A stretch of 64,000 nucleotides of DNA from Undaria pinnatifida (taxonomy: Eukaryota; Sar; Phaeophyceae; Laminariales; Alariaceae). The notes under the pieces are model-generated. The model worked only from the letters and a program-made list of their open reading frames with translations, had not been told where the DNA came from and made no database searches. The translations under genes and the position numbers were made by a program. This document shows, in pieces, positions 1 through 28,600 of the stretch (its first letter is position 1; every line of letters begins with the position of its first letter). Location of the stretch: positions 9,672,785 to 9,736,784 of the forward strand of contig JABAKD010000009.1 in assembly GCA_012845835.1 (NCBI GenBank), read 5' to 3'.

Positions 1-79
1 GAAACGAACACAGCTACCAACAGAGTGCGCTTTATGGGTGCGTAGGACCGAGAAGATGGCAGTGTTCGAGGGAGGGCGG

Positions 80-220
80 GTGTACTCAGTCGTAGTCGTA
101 TGACCATAGACCCTCGCACCCTTGCTGGATCACGTCGGGTTTCCAACAACCAGGCAGGCATTGCTTGCACCAAGCGCGAAGCGCCGTGAGGAGTGTGTGT
201 GGGGAGGTTTTGAAGCCCAA
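80..220 (+). repeat. Dispersed repeat shared with 24205-24370
   Basis: ATGACCATAGACCCTCGCA, ACGTCGGGTTTCCAACAACC and TGCACCAAGCGCGAAGCGCC recur at 24205-24370. Confidence 0.65.
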
Positions 221-250
221 CGAAGGAACTTTCGGTGTTGCGACTCCTAT

Positions 251-548
251 GTCGCGTGCCTACGGCAGAGGTTCACCATTCTTTTCTGAGGCTCATAACC
301 GCTTGAGAATATCTATGCCGTCAGTAGTATACCTCACCCTCCCAAAAAACTGATCATGAGAAAATATGAAAAATACTAGCCAATTTGAACAAACAATCCC
401 ATGGCCTAGGTAAACGAAAAAAAAAACGTTTTTTGTGCAACAAGAATGGCGTTCCGACGACGATTTGGGCTCAAGGAGCCCTCGTCATTCAGAAACGAAA
501 AGCTGTTTAGCCCAAAAAGCGATAACCATATAGTAGTAGCCACGCGTC
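251..548. mobile_element. MITE family A, diverged copy
   Basis: GTCGCGTGCCTACGGCAGAG at the left, CCCATGGCCTAGGTA at about 398, CCACGCGTC at the right. The ends are more mutated than in other copies. Confidence 0.6.
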
Positions 549-1229
549 ATGCTGCGAATTGAAACGTATCGAGGTTTATACAGAGGGGGGGGAAGGTATC
601 CGTGCCGAGTGACAAACAGCTGACGTCAGGGTGAGCTTGGGTACCAGTTTCATAAGTCGCTTGAGACAACGCAACGGCAATCGAGGTTGATCGATAATGG
701 AAAGTCGCCGCTCAAACCTCGAGGCGAGCACACGTTTCGTCAACTCTGCGAAAAAGACCGTCGCATGCAGTGAGTAGATACTGCCACGCAAAGCACCCGA
801 TTACTTTCTTGAGATGCATGTCACTCGCGGTAGAAAATGAAACCACGAGTCTATCGCCACAGATGTGTCACACAATGGTATTGCCCTTGGAGCCTAACAA
901 GACGAAGGATCCAGGATGCGGATCCGGTATAAGAAGGGTTTCACATGCCTTTGAAGGCCTACGCGTGTAGGGAAAAGGGGATGATGCAATTGCTTCATGG
1001 ATTTGCAGCGCGTTTAGCGCTCAGTTCTATCCGTGGCTAGTGGAATTTATACAAGAGATTTTCTAATACAAGCGAGTAACCAACGTGGAACCTGCCTAGC
1101 AGAGAGACCTGCTAGAGGGTGGCCTGTGTCTGTCATCAGGGGCCTATGTTACAACACATGGCACCGTCGGCAGGACAGTGACTCCTACAACATTGTCGTT
1201 GCCACCACAATTACCGGAAAGGTACTCAC

Positions 1230-15407
<14,178 letters not shown>

Positions 15408-16536
15408 GCTTTACCACCGCTGAAAGAGCCTCAGTTAGCGCCTTCCTTGGTTTCTGTCGCTGCCCAGCTCTGCCCAGCCCACTTTTTCTTTTGACTTGAC
15501 GCGATCCAGTTGAACACTATTGCACCCTACCATAGATTATTATACGCTTCACATGCCCGAGTTGACGCTCATAGCTTAGAATCACCGAACACAGCCTTTC
15601 GCCCTCATTTGAGAGTGTACATCATGTGTACATGCAAGAGACATGAAGCATGAAGACACGAAGACACGTTGCCTGAGAAACCCAGCTAGACAAACCTAAA
15701 CATCCAGTCGCCAACACGAACCAGTAACTATTTCTCCGCATCTCAAAAAACGTGAAACCGCCATATGGAGGTTTCCAACCGAAATGTACAATTTTATTTA
15801 TAAGGGGTGCGGGGTTTCTTACGAAAGCCACAAAAGTCGCAAAAAAGCCTGGGAGAAGAAAATTGCTGCTCGCACGTGCACACCGAGAGGGACGCGGCTC
15901 GTGCACCCATACCTCGGACAAGCGGCACTTCTGCCGCGCTGGAGAGTGCGCATATCCACTGGACCGGGTGAGCCACGCGGGAGCTTCGTGTTTCGACCAA
16001 TCGATTGTCTCATAACTCGCGGCCCCTATTGCCGGCGACGGTCCGTGCATTTCTGCTTGCGCAATAAGAGAAGCTATCACGTCGAGACACCCTGTTGCCT
16101 TGCCCTGATTCGGCGAGCTCGAGATCTGGCCACGACCGTTGTTTGCTGTTGAAACCACGTCGGATAAACGTGCTCGTGAGGGGTCGCCCTTTCCGGACAA
16201 TTCAATTTCAGATGCCGGTCGCGGAACAGGAAGGCAACGGAACAGCAGCACGAGTTCTTGGCTGGGAAAATACTGGGTGCAGAGCTTGTATACCGTACGC
16301 ACAAAAATGCACAAAATTGTTACAAACGTAGTCTAGAGATGGTGTCAAATGTATACGATTCAGTGTGCTTTTCGTTGTACGAGTATAACCCAAATACACG
16401 GACCAAATGCTTCAGAACACCAACGAACAAACAGGCTCCGCCCCCGCCCCCCGGGCACCAACCCACGCCAGCACGCTAATTCCACACCTGACCTCATCCC
16501 TGCATTATATCCACGTACATCTTGCCCGTGGTCCAG
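15408..16536 (+). promoter_or_regulatory. Divergent intergenic region with both presumed promoters
   Basis: This 1.1 kb separates the start codons of the coiled-coil gene (minus) and SEC24 (plus), so it should contain both promoters and 5' UTRs. I see no clear TATA box or operator. A stop-free minus-strand frame runs 15622-16314 with no ATG at its right end. It could be transcribed leader or an unrecognised exon. Extent is inferred from gene positions only. Confidence 0.5.
15622..16314 (-). other. Unassigned 230-codon open frame in the divergent interval
   Basis: Open for 230 codons but beginning at a TTG, with no recognised family and uneven composition. An internal ATG precedes HGPSPAIGAASYETIDWSKH. 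The opposite strand is also partly open, so chance remains possible. Confidence 0.2.
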
Positions 16537-16680
16537 ATGGCCTACAACTATCCTCCCCCTCCAGGGGGGCCGCGCGGGGGACCGCCCAACAGCGGTACCG
16601 CCGGGTATGGGCAACCGCCGCCGCCGCCTGGGGGGCCGTCTGCAGCCGACGGCCGGGGATCTGCCTCGCTTGGTGGCCAG
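16537..16680 (+). CDS. SEC24: SEC24 exon 1 (start codon)
   Basis: 48 codons, phase 0, beginning [11 protein letters not shown]. The exon is Pro/Gly-rich and disordered, as is usual for Sec24 N-termini. Donor CAG|GTGAGC. The following intron is about 6.7 kb, the longest in the gene. The CCAG just before the ATG could be an acceptor for an untranslated first exon. Confidence 0.8.
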
Positions 16681-19600
16681 GTGAGCTATTGTATTTGACC
16701 ATGTAGAACACAGAGCTGTTGTCGTCCCTTTGCCGTCCCGGGCATGCGGCTTGCGTCAACGGCAAGCTTCTGTACGTATGGCATGCATTGGTGGTCAAGA
16801 TATTATTTGTTTTGTGTACGACGCCCTCGGGCTTCTTTGCCTGCCAAACTATTCCTCCGCCTGATTGATACCAGGTACCTGATGCGGACTACGTACCCAG
16901 GTACAGAACAGTACAGCAGTGTTCTGTCGCACAGCAGTAGACTAGTAGTGCAGCATGATTGATACAGCGCCATACACCTGGCGTATACGCAGCGGCATTG
17001 CAATGCCAAATCACCTTGCTTGCTGTATTTGCACATGTATCTACAATAATGTATATCTCTCTGTCTCGTTGTTTGTGACCACAGAGCTGTCTCTCTCTCA
17101 ATGAGGCATCAACACGGGCACTGGTTGCGCTGGATGTAGATGGGTGGAAATATCAATTTAGTGTGAGGAACACACACGTAGCGTGCGACACACGTGCAAC
17201 AAGCGAGGGAGTTCTGGATGCAGATCATACCCCGGTACTGCTGTACCAAGTACTACAACTCCTAGGCTACAATACGCGGCGGGGGGGCGCTGTTGCAGGC
17301 TTTTGGCGGCCACTTTCATATCATCGTAGGGTTGCCCTCGAATGCTACTAGAGTTGGTCCTCGAGTTCAACTGTCAAATCCCACGTGGGTCGGACTCTTG
17401 AGTTTGTTTTCTAAGGCTGATGCTTATATGGGGAACGAAAACAGAAAACGAAACAGGATTCCCCCTTGATGGTGTTGAAACCGACGCACATGACGTGAAA
17501 TCTCGTTGCGGGTGTTGCAGCAGCAAGAAACTGTGCTTTCCGCACACATCACCCACCGCCGCCGCCGATTTCTCGCCTCACAGGGCACGAGATGACGTCA
17601 AACCTTCGAGGCTGCATGCTCCACTGCTCTGAGAGGTGCTCGCTGCCAAGTTTGAGGGCAGAAGATGCGGCGTGACTGGAGTTGTCGCTCAAGACGTGAT
17701 AGCTGGACCCAATTATGTACGAGTTTTTCCCAGACGGAAGTGGGACTGAATTGGAGCCCAGTTTCGTCTGAAAAAAATGGTACAAAAATGGGCCAGGCCC
17801 TCACATCTCCAGCGGTAACTCCAGCCTCACTGCATCACCGGCACTCAAACTTGGCAGCGAGCACTCTCAGAGTAGTGGAGCATACCGCCTCGAAGGTTTG
17901 ACACCACGTCGTCCCCTGTGATGTGAATATTCATCGGCGGCGGTAGGTGCTGTGTCCGTGTTTTGTTTTTGTTTTGGCAGTGAACGTAAATGGCTCAGGT
18001 CTACGGACGGCACTGCCCTGGGGTTTCAACACGATGAAGGGAAACTCTGTTTTGTTTTCTGTTTTCTTCTCCCTTAAGAGTCGGCTAAAAAATCAAAGGA
18101 ACCAACTCTGATCAACCTGCTGAGAGCCCCTAGCAGCGTGGGTAGATGCAATTCGGTGTGATCGACGAGGGAAGAAAGGGCTGAATTTTTCTCACGATAA
18201 AAACGAAGGCACGTACCGTAGTGGAGAGGGGGGGAGAAAAGCCTGTTTAAGTCACTCCGGATCTGAGTTACGTCTAGGGAGGGAGAAAGAGAAAGAAAAA
18301 GTGCGAAGGCAATGGAAGAAATAAAAGAAAAAAAAAAAGCGCAGATTATTCTTGTCGTTTGTGTCCAAACTAAAATCACCGCAACCGGGTTGTACGTGGA
18401 GAAGTTGTACGTACGTATGCTGTACCAGGCACAAATTTTCCCTCTGGGGTCGTGTTGTAGTGAAGGGGGTGACGCATGATACAATAAGAAGGCGCAAATC
18501 CGTCCGTGACTTGAATTTCTTGTGTATCTGTATTTTTTCTTATTTGGTTCGTATAAGACACGGCGGTTGACATTTTAGTGCTGGGGACGTGTGTGTAATG
18601 GCGGTGGTTAAGCTGAAAAGAAAGAACTGAGCAGACTTATTGGCGGTAACAACCAAAGGCACCGAAGTACTATAGCACAGCATACTTTCTCTGCCACTTC
18701 AAGAGGCGAACCATAGCAAGCAACAGATGAGCAGCGGTGCCGAGAAAGCTAAAAGCTCAAACGTTTTCGTCAATGGAACGTGAATGTAAATATAGCCTGT
18801 GTGTTCGTTGGTATTCTGAAGCATTTGGTCCGTGTATTTGGGTTGTATGTACCGGGTATCATATCATACAGCTGCAGTATAATGGCAGCACTAAAGTCGG
18901 CCGGTGGGGAGAGCTAAAGAAGCAACGATACATTTAGTAAGCCTGTGTGATGAGAGCCAAAAACGTGGAAATGGCATAAAACGGAAAAAAAAAATGCCTG
19001 GCCCAGATGGTGTGGATGGGTGAAAGTATCAATTGAATGTGCCGAATACACGCGCGGCCACGCATGACACATTTTGGCAAGTAAGATGCTCGTACAGCAA
19101 GCAGTGGTCCCTCTATAGTGCAGGCATGTGCCAGCCGGAAATTACCGAAAACACTAGAGCTGTGAGTCGGCAGGATTTCACGACTAAAAACTAATTGGTA
19201 GGTACCGGTGGCCAACTAAGTGACGTTAGTCGCCACGTCGGCTGGTGAAACTAGCTAATGGTCAGCCGACTTGCCGACGTAAGTCAGGCAAGTGAAGCGC
19301 GCCAAATCAGCCTCCCCCGGCCGAGGAGGCCCTGCCCTAGAAAGACGAAAACGGACTCCGCATAAAACAATCCTTCCTACCAATATGGAAACCCAATAGG
19401 TCGGATAACCGACGCCTCCGGAAAATGACTATTAGTCCGACTGGTAACTAGTTGGTGACTAAAGTCGTGCCGACTTATCGCTCTAGGAAACGCCAACCCT
19501 ACAACGGCAACCGGCTGTACTCCTTGACACTACGACTGGTTCTTCCTCTCTGTGCCGAACGATTTCACAGGCACTATAGCGGGCAAACGGCACTACTCAA

Positions 19601-22600
19601 CCGGCACTATCGAGGGACCTCTACTGCAGTGGCCTCATACATATAGATAAATTACGAGTATGCGTGCCCGTAAACACCAACACAAAACACATATCAGCAA
19701 AGCCGCACTTAAGACACTCGAAAGGACTCGAGCAGAGCAGCAGTAGCAGCAGCAGTAGGCAGGCAGGCAGAGCAACGCAAGGGCCTTCCCTTTCCCCCCG
19801 TATATTCTTGCCTTTGTATGATGCTGTACTGCCTTGTTCTGCCAACTCTCGTACGGCCAAACTTCATACTGTACATCGACAAATCATACGTTCGTACAGT
19901 AGTGATCCCTCCGTAGTGCGTGTGCCAGCTGGAAGCATCGACGCTAACTAATTGCTACAGCTAGCTGCAACCGGCGCTATTTCGCATGCGGTCACTGCTG
20001 CGCTGCTGGTTGTTCCAATGTATGCCAAGCGATTTCACAGGCGCTATACCGGGCAACCGGCGCTACTCCACTGGCTCTACATACATAACCACAATACGCA
20101 GTGAGTCTGAATGCGGGAAAATCGTGCAATGCGTTCGTACGTTTGGGCGCTTGCGGTCAGTACTGATAAAACACGGGCTAGTCGTGCCGTGCGCACACCA
20201 CCTCAGATGCTGACGCTAGAAGCCCGCCTGCTGCGGGCTAGTCGTGCTGTGCATCGTTGCCTGCTGTCAGCTTGTGGCCCTAAAAGCCAGCCTGCTTAGG
20301 CTAATCCTAGTGACCACTCCGGACATGGTTTATGTGTTTCTTCATGTGAAACACTAACGCTGCTCAATTTTTCGTCTTGTATATTGAGGGTCATTTTTAA
20401 CGAACACAAAAAAATGTCAAGAACCGTGACCAAAAACATGACTTGTTCACGAAACGTCACGTTTATCAGGAATCCCGATTGTAGATAGGTTTGAAAGTTT
20501 CCGTAAATATTCATGTAAGGGATCCCGGCGAAAAAAACGTGACATTTCAGAATTTCGAGATGTCAAGAATCGTGATTTTTTGCGTTTGTTACATGACATT
20601 TCGGAATTACAATATGTCGGGAACCGTCATTTTTCGCGTTCGTTAGCTTGTCACGAACCCCAGGCCATCATTTTGTACAGAAATCTTGAAAACTAGCCTT
20701 GATCAGGATTCCTGACAAATGTCTCGTTTCGTAAAAAACGTGACTTTTTTTTTTGTCACGATTTCTGAGATTGCGTGTGTTGTTGACACCAAACCGATCT
20801 TTCCACTCATCTATATACATCCATCACAACCAGTGACGAGTGCTACGACACAGAGGTGCACCACATTTTTTTCCAATACTGCCCCTCCATTTGGGAGCTT
20901 AGCCCCTTTGCAACTGGACACCCGTTTTTGGGGACAAAATTACTTGGATTTAGTATAGGGAAGAGTTCGGGGGCTCTAAAGGGGTTAAGGCCACTCTCCT
21001 CCCAAAAACTGATATGGAGATAAATGAAACTGCTACGTACCGGATGAGAATATCCCATGGCCTAGGTAAATGACGAGAATCATCATGCAAAAAAATGGCC
21101 CGTTATTTTTTTTTTTTCCGACGATAGTATTAGGTTAAGGAACCCCGTCATTCAGAAAAAAAGTTCAGACGAAAAGTGCTACCTTTATCGTAGCACGCGT
21201 CAAAAAAATGAGCCGGTGCCTGTCAGATGGACGAGGTCTGTCATGCGGTGGTCACAAGCTACAAGACAGAGATACGTACACGTTACGAATACAGCGAGGT
21301 GATTTGACCGCGCATTGCCAACCGCAGTGGACACGAGGGCAAAACATATATATGCGGGCCAGCACACCCAGCATACCAGTGGTCCACTCTTTTTGCAAGG
21401 AAAAAAATAAAAATAGTTTTCGTGCTCGTTAGGGCTGGTCCTGGTGATATCAGGTAAGCCTATCGTAGGCTTACCTGGTATGCAATAGTCCACAATGCGT
21501 CCGTCGTCTAATAGGTACCAGGTACCAGGTGATCTGTACTCTGTCGGTGGTGACCGAGTGAAGAACCTCGCCGCTGACGTGACGTCGCTCACTCTGTGGA
21601 AAACTGAGCGTCTTCGTATGTTGCGAGTTTTAAGTCATACTGCTGTATATACGGAGTATGTTGTGAATGTCTGGCTTACTATTTTGTGTGGAAGCGTGAA
21701 GCGTACTGCTGCTGTATACCTGGTACCAGGTAGCAGGTGTGCGTACGGTACATGTCGAAAGCAGCAACATTACCTGTCTTGTTGCCGCGGCTGCTGTCGT
21801 GACGACCTCACACCGTTTACAGCAGTGTACATGTATGAACGAGTACTCGTAAAATGCGCACCATCTACATGCGCAGCTGGTATGTAGCAGTATGCTGTTG
21901 TTCTCACATTAACTCGCTTGATCAACTCCGTGGTCACAGGACAGGTTCCAGTGCCCCTGGAGTGGAAGAATACCCCAGGGAAAGAAAATCACAAACAAAA
22001 CCAAAAGTGGTACACGCATATATCATAGCTGACGCAATTCATGCCTCCGCCAGAAAAATATAAAAAGTGAAATCGGGAGTCAGCCTACGACGATGTGCTA
22101 GGTCCATACTGGTACATACGTCGCACTAGTCGCGCCTGGAAAAAAACCGACTACACCGCTTGCCACCCAGAAAATACTACCACGTATATGTTACACGTGG
22201 TACCTATCACTACGCATACGCACGTCACTCAAGTCAATTGCAAGAAAAGAAGAGAAAAGAAAAGACAGAAGAGAAAAGTGTGTACGAGGTACCCGGTATC
22301 GAGACAATGACATTTTATGCCGTATCTGCTATCTTGTGTACACGAGATACTAATCGATAACGATGGAATGCAGGTATATCGGCATACGCGCATTGTGGGG
22401 CGGACCGTCGATAATTCAGCCTTTCTAGGATTCCAATTTTCAGAACGCTGACTTCGAAACGTGAACGATGACGAGATATCGAAAATGTCAAGAGCACAAG
22501 TAGGCCGAACTTGATGTTCAGAAGGGTCAAAATAACCTGAAGGAGCCCGCACGTGGTCAAGTAGGCAATGGACACATGCATGACAGCGTCACCGCCCATT

Positions 22601-25600
22601 GTTGTTGTCGTTGTTGCCTCACATGAACTCTTGTCAAAAATCTGGATCGCGCTGGTCACACAAAGGTGCTGGAGCCTTGTTAGTAGGAAGATCCGAAAAC
22701 CCAAATGCAATAAAAGTTCGTCCGGGAATACTGCGCTCTCCCACCTAGAACCGCACGATACGAAGAAGGCGCACAGACAAGTGAAATTATCCAGTGTGCA
22801 AACTGAACGCACATGGCCGCCCATGGAGACGCCCAGAGCGTTTTCTCCCCATTATTGTTTGGCGCCCCATGCGGCTGTGCTGTAGTGAGAATATTGTCGC
22901 ACACTGCTGTTGCTGCTGTAGTGGCGACTCGTGTTCCAGAGGTCCTTGGACGCTCGGCACGGCGGTACCACTGCAACAAGCACCGTACCCTAATTCCAAG
23001 TGATTTGTCCCCACAAACGTAGGCGCGGTTCTCATGGGGGTTGGTTGAATGATACATGAGCCGGTATCCATGTGACATGCATGGTATTGCAGAATTGCTG
23101 TTGATAGCAAAACCTTGCCACCTATGCACCAGGTACTGCTGCCTTGTTTCTCCTTAAGTGCACAACTTTCGCAGCTCCGAACGAGGAACGACTCATTACC
23201 CCCCCCCTCGTTAATCGCCCTCCCTCCTTCCTTACCTCCCTCCCTCCCTCCCTCCCTCCCTCCCTCCCTCCCTCCCTCCCTCCCTCCCTCCCTCCCTCCC
23301 TCCCTCTACAACTCCCCGCTGTTATCCCCGATCTCGATCTTCCGCGCACGTCCTCCAGCCACCCCCCCCGCAGCAACCCCCGCCCGCGCAGCAGCAGCAG
23401 TACGGCGGTGGCGGCGGCTATGCCCCCCCCCCCCCGGGGCGACCGCAGCAGCAGCAATACGGGGGTTACGGTGGCGCTGGCATGGTCGCGCCTTCTCCGT
23501 CCCGACCACCCCCACCCCAACAACCACCCCAGCAGCAGCAGCCGCTACGACGAGAGTCGCCGCCAGCGGGATTCGGGGGTCCGCCATCCTTCGGGGGCGG
23601 TGGTGGGGCGGGGGGAGGGGGGCCGCCTTCGAATGGCGTGAGAATGGGGGGCGTGCCGCCCCCGCCCATGGCGTCCCCCCCCCCCTCGATGGGAGGAGGG
23701 GGGGGTGGGCCCGGGCAGCAGCAGCTGCAGCCTTCTTCTAGTGGTGGTGGTAGTCGGATGGGAGGGCCACCGGCGCCGTCTTCCAGCGGGCGCGGAGCTC
23801 AGTTTTATGCGGTTGATAGGGGAGGGGTCGCCGCCCCTGCGCCGACGCAGATGCAGGTGGGTGTCGGGGGCAGATGCAAGAGGCAAGAGGCTACGGGAAA
23901 ATGGTACACGCGCGCGTTGTGTGTGCTGTGTGTGCTTTGTCAGCACGAGAGGGGGGGGGAGGGGGGGGCATGCTCATTTGTTGCTTGCCTGATCAATTTG
24001 GCCCTTGACCACGCATCCTTGTCGAAACGGAGCACCGTTCCTACTCTGTAATAGAGACACCTCCAACTCTTGGGCGCTCAATACGTTATTCCATCTATTA
24101 CATAAAAAAGTGCTTAGGTTACAGTCCCCTTCCTGTTTGGCCGTCTGTGGCCACCATCTACTAGGATAGCTAGCGCTCGTTTCTCGCTAGTATATAATGT
24201 ACCGAGAGGGGGGGGGGGTGCACTCATTTCATGCTCAACGGCAGTCCTACGACCATAGCCCCTCGCATTCCTACAATGCCGGGACGGAGTACGTCGGGTT
24301 GTCACGTTTTCATCAACCAGGAAGACATCGCGTGCACCAAGCGCGAAGCGCCATGAGGTTTTTGGCGAGTCGCCTGAAGATTGAGTTGCATCCTACGAAG
24401 AACCACTTGTGAGGCGGACTTCTGCACCTTGTGCGTTCTTTCTTGCGTATGGATGGCATCTTCGGATGAATTATATTGTTTTCTGGTGTGGCCACTTCCA
24501 GAGACAGCAGCGGGGATACTATCAATATGTAGCTGCCTCGTGCGTGCCTTACCGCGTGCATACCAGTTGATATTGTCCCCCTTGCGCGGAGTTAAGGCTC
24601 TCCACTCCGCACAATATGATGTAACTCAACCACCATCTCGGTTACCGCCAAAACACAAAAACTGAGAAAAATAAAAAAAAGGGTACCCTCTGGCGGTCTA
24701 GTTTACTGAGAGACGTGTTTTACAGCGTCGTTGCCAACCAAAGCAAACCCCAAAGGGGGTGGGGGGGGGGGGAGGAAGGGCGGAAGGGGAGGCTGGGTAG
24801 AGGGAGAGAGGCAGAGGTAGAAAAATATGAAAGAAAAATAGCGTTAGTAAAATAATATGAAAAACGAGCGGGCCACCGAGAAATATTACCATTAACAAGA
24901 ATGAAAACGCTGTTAAACTCGTCGAGACGCGTCCCCACCCCCACCCCCCCCCCCGCCTCCATCCGTGCCGTCCACCCTCCCCCCTGTCTCATCCATACCC
25001 CCGTCCCACCCCTCACCCCGCGCCCGCGCTCCCGCGCCCCCCCGGACCCACCCACCCAACACAGGGCGGACCCCCCACGGGTCCTCCGAGCTCCATGGGT
25101 TCGGCGCTTGGCGGCGGGGGCATGCCACCCCCGCCGACGAGCCAGAGCTTAGCCAGCCAGATGGGAAGCATGTCGCTGGGCCCACCGCCTAGTGGTATGC
25201 ACCCCCCGGGAATGGCTGCCGGAGGCGGTGGAGGTGGCGGGGCTAGCGCGTTTCCGGGTGGAGGTGCGCCCGGTGGCTACGGGGGGGCGCCGCCGGCGGG
25301 ACCTCCCGGTATGCAACCGCCCGGCGGGTACGGCGGAGTCTATATTCCTCCGGGGAAGGGAGGTGAGGTTTTTGTTGGGGGGCTTTCAGGATTGGAAGGG
25401 CGTCGAGGGAGGTGTTGTTTGATGTTTGGTGGCGGTGATGTTGCACTTGCTGGCGTTGCTGTTGGTGGTGGTGGTGGCGGTGATGTGTGATGGTGATGGT
25501 GCTGATGGGTGTGATAGTGATGGTGGTGGTGGTGGTGGTGAGGCGACAGTAGTGACGGCGGCACCTTTTGGGCGGCAGTGCGGGTTTGGGTTGGAACCAA

Positions 25601-28600
25601 ACGCTTGCGTTTTGGTGGGCGCACGGCATGAGTGTATCGGGTTTGCGTGTATATACTTGGTGTGTACCAGGCAAGCAGAGATAGAGGGGGCGCGCTGATA
25701 GGGACGCGGTTCGCTCTGTGGCCAGTTGACCCTCTGGCGCCTGCGTGGTTCGTGAGATGCGATTTTGTTTTTCTCCTTGTTGTCCTTTCTTCGTGCTGAT
25801 CTTCCCTGTACAGCTACAGGGGGTGCAGTCTTCTTTTTTGTAATCAAAATGAAGGTAGGAATGCAATGGATAACTTTCTCCAAGCTGGAGTCTTGAACAG
25901 CATACTATCCTTCCCCCTACCTCCTAATCCCTCCTCCTACCCACCCACCCCCACTCCGTCCTCGCCTCCGTCCCGCCGCCCTTCCCCTTTCTTCCCCCCC
26001 TTCCTCCCTCCTCCCCTCCAACGCCCCCCCCCCCTCCTCGCCCTCTCCCCCCGGCATTGCGCCTTCACACTAACTGTACGCGTGCTTAGCTCCGCCTCAA
26101 GGGGTAGGCGGTGGGTACGGGGGAAACCCGGCGGGGCAGGTCCCTGTAGCGCAAGCTATGGCGGTGGCGCCGGGGGTTGGGGCGGCTAGAGGGGGCGTGG
26201 CACCCGGCAACCAGCCTTTGCTGCCGAGCGTCCACGAGACCGATTTAAGCGTCCAGGCGGACCCTCGGGTGATGAGGATGACCGTCGGGGCGGTGCCTAA
26301 GTCTTCCTCGGCGCACGCCCAGGTGGGTTGAGGGCAGGGTTGTTAACCCTTTTGCTACGGCGTTATCCTGATGTATTTCCGAGTTTGACTACTGCAAAAG
26401 GGTATCCGCAACCAGTTTTATCCTGCTGTAAGCCCGAGATTGACTACTGAAAAAGGTTACCCGCAACCCTTCTGCGACTGTGTTGTCCTGCTGTGATTCT
26501 CCGATTTTAACTGCCTGCTGCTGTCATTCCAATTTCGGCTGCTGCAAAATGTTGACCAACTTTAGTTCCAAGTGCGTTGTACCCGAAAAGGGAGCGCAGA
26601 TAACCCTTTCTACTACAGCAAGCGTTATCTTGCTGTAATTCCCATGTGTTGGAATATTCAACGTTCAGTTTTACATCCCCACACCATGTTTTACTACTGA
26701 TACTGCACTGTGAAATTTTGTCCTATTGTAATTCCCAAGTTTTACTACTAGTATTGTACTTCGAAATTTCATCCTACTGTAATTCCAAGTGTTTTGTACC
26801 CCAAACAGGAGTGCGGTGTTAAAAGGGGTTGATCGTTTTGGAGTCGTTTTTAGCGACCAAACGAATTTCCAAAAAGTTGCTATTTTGGCAAGAAAAAATT
26901 GGCAACACTTTTCAAAAAGACGGCAAAAACTTTCTATCGCGAAACACTGCACATTTGGCAAGTTTTTGGATAATTGGCAAGTTCTGTCATCATAACGCCC
27001 TCATATTTTATTCAAACCCCTCACAGCAGCAGCAGGGGGCCAATGGCACGCCGACGCTCTCCATGATGTAAATGCTGGCCCAGAAAGGACTCCAGGCACA
27101 GCCCATGTACCTCAGACGTTGGCAGTCCTTCCAGCCCGGCCAAATTCGCCTGGGAAAAGCTGGGGCGGCTGCTGTTTGTGATGATGCTTCAGCACCCGCT
27201 CAAAACGACGCCCATGTGGCATCTACGCGGGCCTCACGGCCAGTGTCGCCAGCCTTATCATAGCTGCTGCCAATGACACCGTGTATCCTCCGTACCCCCT
27301 GTTATTATAGAAGTTAGAGCAAGTCTAGCATCGGGCGTCGTGGGGTGGTCTGGTTTGTACAACCTTGCGTTGGCGTTATTGGCTAGAATGACAAATGAAA
27401 TAGCAAATTTCACTTTCCAAAAACTTACCAACGAAGCGGAACGGCAATATAAAAAAAAAAATGTCAACTTTTTGCTATTTTGGCAAGGCCAAATTTCCAA
27501 AAACTTGCTAAATTGGCAAAAAACTTGCCAAAAAAGTGCCGTTAGAAAGGACCCTTAGAACTGCATCCACGTCCATGGGGAAGGTTTGGTTGGAATTTGT
27601 GTGGGATGTTTTTTGGAGTTCGAACGGGTGAAAGAAGTGGGGAAAGGTGGCGGTCGCAGTGGTGGTGGTGGTGGTGGTGGTGGTGGTGGTGGTGGTGGTG
27701 GTGGTGGTGGTGGTGGTGGTGGTGGTGGTGGTGGTGGTGGTGGTGGTGGCTGTTGATGGTGGCGGTGGTGGTGGTGGTTGTTGGTGTTGTGATTGTGGTG
27801 GTGGCGGTCTTGGCCGCGGTGTCAGGGGCCGAACTACTCGGACAATGACTCGGACTAGTGAACGGGTAATAACCCCTTCCAGTACTACTCGCATCCCATG
27901 TTTCGAGGCCCCACTTTAAGCCCAACTGTGCATTATTTGAACTAGAGAGTAGGGCACATTTCTGCAGCACAACACTGATTTTTTTTTTTTCTACCTTTCT
28001 TGACCAGTTTTCGGACAGGAAACTGAAAGGAGAATTTGAGCGGTCACCGCTTGGTTGGGAAACGATATGGTACATTGCGTCCGCAAACGTTTGCTGCGAT
28101 CAGAGGTAGCACCTTTTGCCCGAAGTGCGTCTCACTGACGATGTTCCTGAACTGAGTACAGTATTAATTAATAGTTGGAATACGTTCCACGCTCTCACTC
28201 AATCGCACACCCACCCAACCGCACACTCAGCCACCCAATCACACGCATACACACGAACATTCATCCACCCTCTCACCCACCCACCCACCCACCCACCCAC
28301 CCACCCACCCACCCACCTCGCATAGAACCTGTGTTTTTCAGTATATGGGATTGCCTCATTTGGTTGCACTTTTTTTTTTTTTCTACAGACCAGTTTCTGG
28401 GTGAGGCTTTACCTGATTCGCTCTCGTTGTTTGAGTCGGCCATGATTTTGATTTATCAGGTTGCGCGTTTCATTTTTGTTCATGGCTTTTTACGCGTCGA
28501 ACCACTGCTCGCGAATCGGGCCGGGTCAGGGCGGGGCCAAGTCAGGGTGGCCCGACCCGGCTGGTGATGTTTCGAACACTCCCTGACCCCACCGACCTGA

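Noticed and set aside
22680-23129. 149-codon minus-strand frame in SEC24 intron 1
   Set aside because: No motif, overlaps another open frame (22315-22824) and has no splice support.
27542-27919. His/Thr/Trp/Val-rich frames
   Set aside because: Produced by the GGT microsatellite at 27655-27750; no splice or start context.
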